A DNA stretch of 64,000 bases from an uncultured Treponema sp. Lineage in GTDB: Bacteria; Spirochaetota; Spirochaetia; Treponematales; Treponemataceae. This document shows positions 22,400 through 30,381 of this stretch, piece by piece. The stretch covers positions 1 through 64,000 of the forward strand of contig NZ_CAKVAM010000002.1 in the NCBI RefSeq assembly GCF_934725225.1. Reading direction: 5' to 3'. The notes under the pieces were generated by a model that was not told where the DNA came from, did no database searches, and saw only the letters and a program-made list of their open reading frames with translations. Position 1 is the stretch's first letter, and the number at the start of each line of letters is the position of its first letter. Made by a program: the position numbers and the translations under genes.

Positions 22400-22427
22400 A
22401 TTATATATATTTGAAAGATTTAGTCAA
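22400..22427 (-). promoter_or_regulatory. Promoter of the TPR-greA operon (leaderless)
   Basis: Minus-strand TTGACT (22427-22422), 16 bp and consensus TATAAT (22405-22400) are followed by 8 nt and then the ATG at 22391. No Shine-Dalgarno sequence is present. Confidence 0.7.
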
Positions 22428-22559
22428 TGTGATTTTCTGCAAAAGGGGGTATTATTTATAATGGTTTTTTAATATGTTTGTCAATAGTTTTGTGCCTCAT
22501 AGTTTAAAAGTTTTAGATTTTTTTTGTTTTGCCTGAATTTTTGTTCTTGAAAATTTCAA

Positions 22560-22588
22560 TTGATAAATAATTGGAATTTATTTATCAT
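22560..22588 (+). promoter_or_regulatory. rpe promoter embedded in a palindrome (leaderless)
   Basis: TTGATA (22560-22565), 17 bp and TATCAT (22583-22588) are followed by 6 nt and the ATG at 22595. A perfect 9-bp inverted repeat, TGATAAATA (22561-22569) with TATTTATCA (22579-22587), covers both promoter boxes and could be an operator. Confidence 0.55.
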
Positions 22589-22594
22589 GGCTTT

Positions 22595-23230
22595 ATGAAA
22601 AAAAACAGCCGATTTCTTTCACCGTCGCTCCTTTCCGCGGATTTTTCAGATTTGAATTCTGCATTTAAATTTATAGAAGAAAAGGGCAGTTCCTTTGTTC
22701 ACGTTGATGTGATGGACGGACATTTTGTGCCGCAGGTTTCTTATGGTCAGCCTGTAATCAGTTCAATCCGAAAATGCACAAAGCTTCCGTTTGACGTTCA
22801 TCTTATGATTGAGCGCCCGGAAAATTCAATTGTTTCCTATATAGAGGCTGGCGCGGACATTGTTACATTTCATATAGAAGCAACTTGCCATGCGGATCGA
22901 TGTGTTCAGCTTATTCATAACGCCGGAAAAAAAGCTGGAATCGCATTGTGTCCGGCAACTCCCTTGAGCGCGGTTGAAGAGCTTTTGCCTTTTGTTGACC
23001 TTGTGCTTGTTATGTCTGTGAATCCGGGGTGGGGCGGACAAAAACTTATTCCATATACTATTGAAAAAATCAGAAAACTTGCCGATATACAGAGAGAGAA
23101 AAACTTTAAATATCTTATTTCTGTAGATGGCGGCATAAATCAAGAAACCTTGGAGGATGTCCTTGAAGCGGGAACAGATATTGTTGTTTCCGGCTCGTCA
23201 TTTTTCAGGGGGAATTTAGAATGGAAATAA
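22595..23230 (+). CDS. rpe: Ribulose-phosphate 3-epimerase
   Basis: This is a 211-residue TIM-barrel enzyme of the pentose phosphate pathway that interconverts ribulose-5-phosphate and xylulose-5-phosphate. Diagnostic strands are PSLLSADF, HVDVMDGHFVP (metal His and catalytic Asp), DVHLMIERPE, MSVNPGWGGQKLI and SVDGGIN. The start is ATG 22595, supported by the promoter spacing; the frame extends upstream to a TTG at 22571 inside the promoter palindrome. It is first in an operon with a periplasmic TPR protein (10-bp overlap) and two further envelope proteins, an unusual mix for a sugar enzyme. Confidence 0.95.
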   Translation: MKKNSRFLSPSLLSADFSDLNSAFKFIEEKGSSFVHVDVMDGHFVPQVSYGQPVISSIRKCTKLPFDVHLMIERPENSIVSYIEAGADIVTFHIEATCHADRCVQLIHNAGKKAGIALCPATPLSAVEELLPFVDLVLVMSVNPGWGGQKLIPYTIEKIRKLADIQREKNFKYLISVDGGINQETLEDVLEAGTDIVVSGSSFFRGNLEWK

Positions 23231-24120
23231 AAAAACGCTTTGTGCTGGCTTTTCTTGTTTTGACTTTTGCGCTTCCGTTTGCATTTAGCCAGAAAACTTC
23301 ATCAGGTGAAAGCGCGGCGGATTCTTTTGTTCAAGGACTTATTTGCTATAAAGACAAAGCTTGGACTGACGCTTCTGTATTTTTGAGGCAGGCTGCGGAT
23401 TCAGAGGAATATTCAACGGATTCAACTTGGTTTATGGTCATTATGAGCCTTGTTTATTCTGAAGATTTTTCATCTGCTGTGAATGCCTGCGATTATTTTA
23501 TTTCCGCTTTTCCAGAAAGCTCTTTGCTTCCTGCAGTTGAATATCAGCGTGGAAGAGCGTTGCATAGCATCGGACAGAATGACAGCGCGGTAATGGCACT
23601 TGGAAGTTTCTGCAATGAATATCCAGAAAGCAAAATGTATTCTTCTGCATTGTACTGGATTGCCGAGTGTTTTTATGAAGACTACGATTACGAAACAGCC
23701 CGCTCTTTGTATGAAAGAATTGTTTCAGAATATCCAGACAGCGCAAAATGCGGTGATGCGGAATTCAAGCTTTACCTTATAACACAGCGCGACCGTGAAC
23801 AGAAGCTTCTGTATCTTTTGAAAATGACTGGCGAAGAATATCTTAGCAGCAAGGAAAACTATGAGCGCGAACTTAGAACTATGCAGTCGGAAGATATTGC
23901 CGAGCTGAAAAAACAGCTTAGAATTGCAAACAGCAGAATCAGGGAACTTGAAGAAAATGCTTCAGCAAGTTTGCCTTCTGCTTCAAATGTCCGCGCGGAA
24001 AATTCAAATGAAGGAATTCCAGTTTCTTCCGGCGGAATTGAAGATGAGGAAATGTATTCTCTAAAAGAAAAAGCCGCTTTGATTCAAAAACTTCTTGATG
24101 AAAAATATGGGGGAAAGTAA
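23221..24120 (+). CDS. Periplasmic TPR protein, YbgF/BamD-like arrangement
   Basis: The 299-residue protein has a signal peptide (FVLAFLVLTFALPFAFS) with no lipobox cysteine. About four TPR units follow (QGLICYKDKAWTDASVFL, SAVNACDYFISAFPESS, ALGSFCNEYPESKMYSS, ARSLYERIVSEYPDSA), with the FPES/YPES/YPDS turns typical of YbgF and BamD. A short coiled coil (about 210-245) and a Ser/Glu-rich tail end the chain. Such proteins scaffold envelope machines, for example Tol-Pal or barrel assembly. The ATG overlaps the rpe stop and follows AGGGGG; the stop overlaps the next ATG. Specific function not assigned. Confidence 0.75.
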   Translation: MEIKKRFVLAFLVLTFALPFAFSQKTSSGESAADSFVQGLICYKDKAWTDASVFLRQAADSEEYSTDSTWFMVIMSLVYSEDFSSAVNACDYFISAFPESSLLPAVEYQRGRALHSIGQNDSAVMALGSFCNEYPESKMYSSALYWIAECFYEDYDYETARSLYERIVSEYPDSAKCGDAEFKLYLITQRDREQKLLYLLKMTGEEYLSSKENYERELRTMQSEDIAELKKQLRIANSRIRELEENASASLPSASNVRAENSNEGIPVSSGGIEDEEMYSLKEKAALIQKLLDEKYGGK

Positions 24121-25337
24121 TGAAAAAAATTTTATTTGCTTTTGCTTTTTTTGCCGCTTCTGTTTTTACTTTGAATGCTCAGAATGAAGATCTTTCTTTT
24201 GTAATGCAAAAAGATTCTTTGGACAAAAAAGAAATTCCTTCATATTCGGTAGAAAAAAATATTGTAATTGACAAGGACGAAATTCGGCTTTCGCTTGACA
24301 GCACGACTGGAGCTTTTTCTCTTTACGCGCTTCCTGAAAAAGGCCGTGAAATTGCGCTTCTTTCAAGCTACGATTCAGGCTCGGCATCTTTTTTTGCTCT
24401 TAAAGCTGGAAGAAAAGAATACAAGCTTGCCCGCGGAACTGGAATAAAAACAGAATGCCGCAGAACTCCTTTGGGCGCGCAGATGGCTTATTTGATTCCG
24501 AATGTTGCCCAAGTTGTTGTTGACTTTAGTTTCCTTCCGTCGATTCCGAATTCCACAAGAACCGACATGCTGCGTGTTACCGTTTACACAATCAACCTTG
24601 GAAAAAATATTCAGTCGTTTGCTCTGAAAGGCGTGTTTGACACTGTGCTTGGCGAAAATACTTCAGCGCATTTTTCTACAGCGGCTAGAAGCAAAGTCAA
24701 TTCTGAAACTTTGTTTACAGATATGTCTGACGATTTGTGGATTCGCTCTAGCAATGCAAAAGCGGCGGTTCAGTTTCTTCTTGAAGGAGCCGGAATAAGC
24801 AAGCCTTGCAATGTTGTTCTTGCGAATAAAGAGAATCTTGTAAATTCTTCCGGCTGGCTTCCTTCTGTTCAGCATGGAAAAAGCTTTACTTCTGTTTTGT
24901 CGTACAATAATTCTGCGCTTTGCATAAACTGGGACACTGCGTATCTTGATCCGCTGAAAACTTCTGCTGTGGGATTTTTTATTTCAGTTGCAACAGACGG
25001 AGAACTTCCGGCCGGAAAAAAATTCCTTTCAGATTTAGCGAATGGAAAAACAATGCTTGGAATTTATTCAAAAGTTGAAGTTCCGACAACAGACGTTGCT
25101 CCAGCTCCAACTCCACTTACTCCTCAGGAAGCCGGACTTTCAGAAAAAGAAATTCACGACTATACAAAAAATGGAACGCCTTTTGTTGAAGTTACAGAAG
25201 AGCAGCTTGATCCTGAATATATTCAGAATTTGCTTGACCACATAGCTTCTCTTTCAAATGATGTTGACAAGGAAGAACTTGCCCGGCTTAATTTAGAGCT
25301 AGATTCAATTCTTGCAAAACTTGGAGTTGAAAGATAA
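24120..25337 (+). CDS. Secreted protein of unknown function
   Basis: The 405-residue protein has a signal peptide (ILFAFAFFAASVFTLNAQ). The mature part has a beta-rich region (about 45-320) without recognised motifs, then a Pro/Thr-rich linker (VPTTDVAPAPTPLTP) and an acidic helical tail (about 350-405). ATG 24120 shares its A with the upstream stop and follows GGGGGAAAG, indicating translational coupling with the TPR protein. A structural partnership with its operon neighbours at the envelope is likely. I do not recognise the family. Confidence 0.65.
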   Translation: MKKILFAFAFFAASVFTLNAQNEDLSFVMQKDSLDKKEIPSYSVEKNIVIDKDEIRLSLDSTTGAFSLYALPEKGREIALLSSYDSGSASFFALKAGRKEYKLARGTGIKTECRRTPLGAQMAYLIPNVAQVVVDFSFLPSIPNSTRTDMLRVTVYTINLGKNIQSFALKGVFDTVLGENTSAHFSTAARSKVNSETLFTDMSDDLWIRSSNAKAAVQFLLEGAGISKPCNVVLANKENLVNSSGWLPSVQHGKSFTSVLSYNNSALCINWDTAYLDPLKTSAVGFFISVATDGELPAGKKFLSDLANGKTMLGIYSKVEVPTTDVAPAPTPLTPQEAGLSEKEIHDYTKNGTPFVEVTEEQLDPEYIQNLLDHIASLSNDVDKEELARLNLELDSILAKLGVER

Positions 25338-26462
25338 ATGGGACGTTCCAATCTGGACACAGCAAAACATCTCATAAAGCGCCGCAAATTTGATCTTGCA
25401 ATAAATATTCTTGAATCTTACGAGGATGTTTATGAAGGTGATTTTGAATATTACCTAGCGTTGGGAATTGCTTATTTGTATGCTGATGTTCCAGGAAAAG
25501 CTTCTCAGAATTTTAGAAGCGCGCGTGAAATCAAAATAAAAAACACACAGCTTCTTTTGGGACAGGCGGTTATTTTTCTTAGGCACGGAGAAACCGATAG
25601 GGCGCTTGAGTATTATCTTGAAGTTCTTGATATTGATCCAAGAAATTCGATTGCGCGCTCAGCAATGGAATTTATCAGGCTTTACGGGGACTATACGACA
25701 ATCTGCAAATGGGTTGATTCCGGCGACATAAAAAAATTCTATCCGCCGCTTGGAATGAATCCGGACATTATAAGAAACTGCGTTCTTGCGGGGCTTTTGG
25801 CAGGAATTGTTTGTTCTGTGCTTGTGGTTTATGAGCCTTGGAAAAAGTTTAACAAGCCGCTCACTGAATTTGATTCAAAGTTTTCGCTTTCTACGGAAGA
25901 AATAAAAAATCCGCTTCAGATAAATATTTCTGAAAAAGATTTTACTGTTAAGCTTGAAAAAAATCAGGTTGCGTCTGTTTTTAATTCTGCAAAAAAATAT
26001 TTTGGTGAAGGCAGGGACAATGCCGCGCAGGTTGAACTTAATAAAATTCTAAACAGCAATGCGGCTTCTTCAATCAAGCAAAAATCTTTGGAGATGTCGG
26101 AGCTTTTAAAAGAGCCTTCATTTAGTTCTCTAAAGGACAATTATTCTTATCTTGAAGTAAAGGAAAATCCGCTGCTTTATCAGAACTGCTATGTGATTTG
26201 GGACGGCACTGCTGTAAATGAATATCAAAAAAGCGACGGTTCCTGGGGCTGTATGCTTTTAGTGAATTATATTCCGGCTGAAGAAAAACGCTCTTCAATT
26301 GGAACTGTAAAAGTTGTTTTTGAAAAAGCTCCAACGCCGCCAGTTGATATGGAAAAGCCAGTTCGCTTTCTTGCTAAAATAAAAATTGAAAATGGAGAAC
26401 TGTATCTTTTGGGCTGCGGAATTTATCAGCAGTTAAAAGGCAGGACGCTTGGAGAGTCTTAA
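25338..26462 (+). CDS. TPR protein with a single transmembrane helix
   Basis: The 374-residue protein has a cytoplasmic TPR region (about 1-125: HLIKRRKFDLAINILESYE, YLALGIAYLYAD, GETDRALEYYLEVLDIDP), one membrane helix (CVLAGLLAGIVCSVLVVY, about 150-168) and an extracytoplasmic C-terminal region (about 175-374) of mixed alpha/beta character. The bitopic layout would link the cytoplasm to the two periplasmic proteins encoded just before it. It starts immediately after the previous stop with no gap. The family resembles uncharacterised Treponema TPR proteins; function unknown. Confidence 0.7.
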   Translation: MGRSNLDTAKHLIKRRKFDLAINILESYEDVYEGDFEYYLALGIAYLYADVPGKASQNFRSAREIKIKNTQLLLGQAVIFLRHGETDRALEYYLEVLDIDPRNSIARSAMEFIRLYGDYTTICKWVDSGDIKKFYPPLGMNPDIIRNCVLAGLLAGIVCSVLVVYEPWKKFNKPLTEFDSKFSLSTEEIKNPLQINISEKDFTVKLEKNQVASVFNSAKKYFGEGRDNAAQVELNKILNSNAASSIKQKSLEMSELLKEPSFSSLKDNYSYLEVKENPLLYQNCYVIWDGTAVNEYQKSDGSWGCMLLVNYIPAEEKRSSIGTVKVVFEKAPTPPVDMEKPVRFLAKIKIENGELYLLGCGIYQQLKGRTLGES

Positions 26463-26506
26463 AGTTCAGCTGAAAAAAAATTAGTTTGCGTTGCAGACTT
26501 TTATTC

Positions 26507-26529
26507 ATCCGTTGTTTCGGATAATTTTT
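26507..26529 (+). terminator. Weak terminator after the rpe operon
   Basis: ATCCG (26507-26511) pairs with CGGAT (26518-26522), followed by AATTTTTG. The stem is short, so termination may be partial and the downstream phosphoribosyltransferase gene could be reached by read-through. Confidence 0.4.
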
Positions 26530-26543
26530 GTTAAGGAATTTAT

Positions 26544-27152
26544 ATGAAAGAATTTTTACCCTATGACAGTGTTAGAATCGATGCGTTGAAACTTGCTCAT
26601 AAGATTTATCAGCAGGATAAATTTGTTCCTGATGTAATTTATACTTCTTTGCGTGGCGGCGCGTACATGGCGAACGTAATCAGTGAGTATTACAAAGTCG
26701 CTTTGAAAAATCACAAGCCTGTTTTGTATGCCGCTGTTGTTGCAAGAAGCTACACTGATGTTTCCCAGCATTCCGCAGTTAGAATTGACGGCTGGACTTA
26801 TTCCCCGGATTATCTTCGTGCCGGAGATAAAATCATGCTCGTTGATGATATTTTTGATTCAGGAAGAACTTTGAATTATTTGGTTGGAATTCTTTTGGAA
26901 AGAGGAGTTCCGCGTGAAAATATAAAGATTGTTGTGCATGATTATAAAGTGTACAAATGGAAGGAGCAGCTTCCGATTCAGCCTGACTATTGGTGCAGGA
27001 AATTTGAAATTTCAAATCCAGAAGAAAACACTTGGATAAACTACAATAGCCACGAACTTGTTGGGCTTACACATGAAGAGCTTGAGGAAAATTTTTATAA
27101 GCCTTACCCTGATTTGCGTGAAGTTTTAGAACCGATTTTTAAGGATGAATAA
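26544..27152 (+). CDS. Purine-type phosphoribosyltransferase
   Basis: The 202-residue protein has the type I PRTase core: TSLRGGAYMAN (pyrophosphate loop) near residue 35 and the PRPP-binding IMLVDDIFDSGRT near residue 95. An unusual C-terminal segment (about 140-202) is rich in Tyr, Trp and Glu. It resembles hypoxanthine/xanthine-guanine PRTases of the minimal type, but base specificity cannot be read reliably. ATG 26544 follows TTAAGGA. With apt and deoD at 52 kb it adds to purine salvage. Confidence 0.8.
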   Translation: MKEFLPYDSVRIDALKLAHKIYQQDKFVPDVIYTSLRGGAYMANVISEYYKVALKNHKPVLYAAVVARSYTDVSQHSAVRIDGWTYSPDYLRAGDKIMLVDDIFDSGRTLNYLVGILLERGVPRENIKIVVHDYKVYKWKEQLPIQPDYWCRKFEISNPEENTWINYNSHELVGLTHEELEENFYKPYPDLREVLEPIFKDE

Positions 27153-27157
27153 ATTCC

Positions 27158-29233
27158 ATGAATGAAATGCGATTGTCTGTAAAAAAATTTATAAGTATTC
27201 TTTTGCTTTTTACTTTTAGCAAGCTCTTTGCTTTTGAAGAAAAAAATATCTTGAGCCCGATTTCTGGAACTTGGAAAAATAAGCAGGCTCTTGTTTTAAA
27301 TTTGGAAAAAGGCACTGACGTTTATTATTCTTTTACAGGTAGCGATCCTTATGTTTCTGGATTTTCTTATGATTCTCCTGTTCTCATTGACCAGACTGGA
27401 GATATAACTTTGAAAATTGCATCGATTGCTCAAAACGGCGAAAGAAAAGATTTTACAATTGAATACAATGTCGAAGAAAATTCAGGAGTTGAATACAGCA
27501 TTCAGTCAAAAGAATTTATAAATTCAATAAATCAAAATCCTACCGTTCCTTACATTTCCGGAACTGATTTTTTTATTCCCTCTGAATTTTTGTATTCTCT
27601 TGAAAATTCCAAATCTCCATATTTAAAGTCAAAGCTTTTTCTTTCAAGCAAAAATTCTGTAGAGCGTTTTGTTCCTTGTTTTGCTGTTGATTTTACAGGA
27701 AACAATTTTTTTCATTTTGTAATTCAAGTTCTTCCTGCTGAAAAAACTGCTGATTCAAAAGCTGACAATGTTCCGTTTGAAATTTCAGAGTGGAATAATT
27801 TTTCTTTTAAAGATAAAAATTTCATTTACAGAATTGATGATGAAAACTGGAAGTCTCCATCGGAGCCAAGTTTTATTGACAGAAATATTGCTCATAAAAT
27901 TTCTTGGCAGCCAGTTGAATTTTATCCCGGAAATAAAATTTTTGAATACGAGCTTCCGGCAAAACCTTTGGTTCTTTCTAAAAAAGACAAAAATGGTGTT
28001 GTTGAATTTTTTATAGATGGAAATGAAAATTTCACATTTGAAAAAAAATCTTCTTTTGCTTATGCCGATGCGTTTAAAAATGAAGATGTAAAAAGTTCTG
28101 CTTGCTTTAAAATTTTTTACAATGGAAATTATCAGGGAACAATTGATGCTGATTTTTCTATAGACAGACTTCCGCCAGAACCTCCGGAAATTTTTTCATC
28201 ATCTGTAGGAAAACTTACAAGAACAAAATCGTTTTTCAGAATTTCAAGTGAGCCAGGTGCTAAAATTTTTTATGCTTTAAGCAAGCCTTTTGAAATGCCA
28301 GACGGATTTGTAGAAAGCGCGCAGGCTGAATTTGAAAAGATAAAACCTAATAATTTTTCTTTGTATAATGGCAATGAAATATTTCTCAAGTCATCAGATA
28401 AAAATGCGGTGTTTTATAAAGTGTGTGCATATTCTGTTGATGCGTCTGGAAATAAAAGCGAAGTTTCAGAAAAGAAAATAATCATTGATGAAACAAACTA
28501 TTATCTTTTTGCAAATTCGCAAAATGAAATTCAAGACGGCTCTTATGATAATCCGTTTAAATCTTTTGAGCAGCTTGTTTCAGTTTTGAAGTCTTCAAAT
28601 AAAAAAATTAGATTTCATATTTATGGAAATGTTGAAATTCCTAACAGCGAATTTTTAATTTCCAAAGATTGTACTTTTATAGGGCATGATTCCAGTTTAA
28701 GTTTTAAGGAAAATTCTGCTGTTAAAATTTTAAATGCAAATGTTGAATTTGAAAATCTGATTATCGAGAAAAAATCTCAATCTGAAAGTTCACCGCTTAT
28801 TTTTGCAAAAAATTCTTCTGTCGGAATTTCTAACTGTGAGTTTTCCGCAGTGTTCTTGAAAAAAGGCGCTTTGCTTGATTTGGAAAATTCAAAAGCTCAG
28901 ATTGAAAATTCCGGATTTACAATTCAGGCTGATTCTTACGCTTGCGGAATTTCTTCTGAAAATTCAAATGTTGTTTGCAAAAATTCAAGATTCACATCAG
29001 TTGCGGAATCTTGCTTCAATGTGAAAATTTCAGGCGGAACTTGTTCTTTCTCTGATTCGTCATTTTCTTTGATTGGAACTTTTGGACGTGGAATTCAAAT
29101 TCTCAATTCAAATGCTTCAATTGTTCAAAATGAATTTAACGCAAGGCTTTCTGATTCAACTAAAAAAAGTTCTCCAATTTGGAGCAATGTAAATTCTGTT
29201 GCATCAGAAAAAAATATTCAAAAAGGATTTTAA
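27158..29233 (+). CDS. Secreted protein with Ig/chitobiase-type and beta-helix domains
   Basis: The 691-residue protein has a signal peptide (ISILLLFTFSKLFAF). Residues about 33-85 look like a chitobiase/CHB_HEX C-terminal-type Ig domain (TDVYYSFTGSDPYVSG, LIDQTGDITLKIASIAQNG). A second such unit is near residues 345-445 (SEPGAKIFYALSKP, YSVDASGNKSEVSEKK). From about 450 to the end, repeats such as DGSYDNPFKSFEQLV and short Asn/Ser-rich strands resemble a right-handed beta-helix (DUF1565/pectate-lyase-like fold). No catalytic triad is evident, so it may be an adhesin or structural surface protein. It ends 5 bp before rnhB. Confidence 0.65.
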   Translation: MNEMRLSVKKFISILLLFTFSKLFAFEEKNILSPISGTWKNKQALVLNLEKGTDVYYSFTGSDPYVSGFSYDSPVLIDQTGDITLKIASIAQNGERKDFTIEYNVEENSGVEYSIQSKEFINSINQNPTVPYISGTDFFIPSEFLYSLENSKSPYLKSKLFLSSKNSVERFVPCFAVDFTGNNFFHFVIQVLPAEKTADSKADNVPFEISEWNNFSFKDKNFIYRIDDENWKSPSEPSFIDRNIAHKISWQPVEFYPGNKIFEYELPAKPLVLSKKDKNGVVEFFIDGNENFTFEKKSSFAYADAFKNEDVKSSACFKIFYNGNYQGTIDADFSIDRLPPEPPEIFSSSVGKLTRTKSFFRISSEPGAKIFYALSKPFEMPDGFVESAQAEFEKIKPNNFSLYNGNEIFLKSSDKNAVFYKVCAYSVDASGNKSEVSEKKIIIDETNYYLFANSQNEIQDGSYDNPFKSFEQLVSVLKSSNKKIRFHIYGNVEIPNSEFLISKDCTFIGHDSSLSFKENSAVKILNANVEFENLIIEKKSQSESSPLIFAKNSSVGISNCEFSAVFLKKGALLDLENSKAQIENSGFTIQADSYACGISSENSNVVCKNSRFTSVAESCFNVKISGGTCSFSDSSFSLIGTFGRGIQILNSNASIVQNEFNARLSDSTKKSSPIWSNVNSVASEKNIQKGF

Positions 29234-29238
29234 GCTTT

Positions 29239-29838
29239 ATGGATTTTCTTGTTGGAATCGATGAGGCGGGGAGAGGTCCTTTGGCTGGTCCTGTTACGGC
29301 TGGCTGCGTTGTCTTGCCTTTTGATTTTCCTGTGGAAATTTTAAACGACAGCAAAAAACTTTCTGAAAAAAAACGTGAAGCTGCATTTGATGTTATAAGA
29401 GAAAAATCTTGCTGGGGAATCGGAATTGTCAGCGAAAAAATAATTGACGAGATAAATATTCTTCAGGCTGATTTTAAGGCAATGAAAATTGCTTTTGATA
29501 TGATGATGATGAAACTTCCTGCCTGGTGCGAAAAAAATAAATTTGATTTTAAGCAATGCAAAAATTTCATGCAAATAATTGTCGATGGAAACATGCTTCC
29601 TTTTGCTGATAAAAATCTTGATATAAAAGCAGTTGTAAAAGCTGATTCAAAATTTCCTTGTGTTATGGCGGCAAGCATTCTGGCAAAAGTTCAGCGTGAT
29701 AAAATTATGATTGATTATGATAAACTCTATCCGGAGTATGGGTATGCAAAGCACAAAGGCTATCCAACTCCTGCGCACAAAGAAATTTGCCGCCGTTTAG
29801 GACCGTCTCCCATTCAGCGGCTTTCGTTCAAATATTAG
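29239..29838 (+). CDS. rnhB: Ribonuclease HII
   Basis: The 199-residue enzyme removes ribonucleotides and RNA from RNA-DNA hybrids. Catalytic acidic residues appear in GIDEAGRGPLAGPV (residues 6-19), in IVDGN and in KADSKFPCVMAASILAKV; the substrate-recognition motif YGYAKHKGYPT follows. ATG 29239 gives the standard N-terminus MDFLVGIDEAGRG; an ATG 60 nt upstream overlaps the previous gene. Its last four bases overlap the convergent PUR-domain gene. Confidence 0.95.
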   Translation: MDFLVGIDEAGRGPLAGPVTAGCVVLPFDFPVEILNDSKKLSEKKREAAFDVIREKSCWGIGIVSEKIIDEINILQADFKAMKIAFDMMMMKLPAWCEKNKFDFKQCKNFMQIIVDGNMLPFADKNLDIKAVVKADSKFPCVMAASILAKVQRDKIMIDYDKLYPEYGYAKHKGYPTPAHKEICRRLGPSPIQRLSFKY

Positions 29839-30275
29839 TATTCTGTTTTTTCAGCATCAGGCTGTCTTTTTGAAACAACATGAAGTCTGCCTGAAATTTC
29901 CTTGCGTTCTGCTCTTCTTTCTGAAACCAAGCGGCTTTCGCCTTTTCTGCGGTAAACTTTTTTTGCTGGCTTTTCTTCTGACATTCCGCCTGCTGCATAT
30001 TTTGCTTCTTTTGCGGCTTTTTTCTCTGCACGGAGCTTTGCGCGTTCCTTTTGAATTTTTTCAACAGCTCTCAAAGATTCATCCATTCCGCCCAAAAAAC
30101 TTTTCATGTCATCTGCAAAAACAACAATGTCGCGTCTTTCGTCTTGTCCGTCCTTTATTTTGCTTTCAACAATCTGAAGAAAAACATCTCCATTGCGGTT
30201 TTCTTTTACGTTGAAATAATACGAACGCTTGTCCAAGTTTACCTGATTTGTAAAAAGTTCTCCACGAATTCCCAT
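29835..30275 (-). CDS. PUR-domain nucleic-acid-binding protein (DUF3276, BpuR-like)
   Basis: The 146-residue protein has an N-terminal PUR repeat (GIRGELFTNQ, RSYYFNVKENRNGDVFLQI, DIVVFADDMKSFLGGMDES; residues 1-70) closely resembling the Borrelia PUR protein BpuR, a DNA/RNA-binding post-transcriptional regulator. It then carries a basic tail of about 70 residues rich in Lys, Arg, Ala and Glu, which BpuR lacks as far as I recall. The tail probably adds non-specific nucleic-acid affinity. The start is ATG 30275 behind GGAAGGACATT; an upstream in-frame extension to 30317 has no ribosome binding site. It overlaps rnhB tail-to-tail by 4 bp. Confidence 0.85.
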   Translation of the reverse strand: MGIRGELFTNQVNLDKRSYYFNVKENRNGDVFLQIVESKIKDGQDERRDIVVFADDMKSFLGGMDESLRAVEKIQKERAKLRAEKKAAKEAKYAAGGMSEEKPAKKVYRRKGESRLVSERRAERKEISGRLHVVSKRQPDAEKTEY

Positions 30276-30381
30276 AATGTCCTTCCCTAAAAATTTAGTT
30301 TGCTTTTTTTGCATCAAAAAAGATGCAGGATATGACTTCTCAAACTCTACAGCATTTTAAAATTTATTGCAAGCATCTCCA

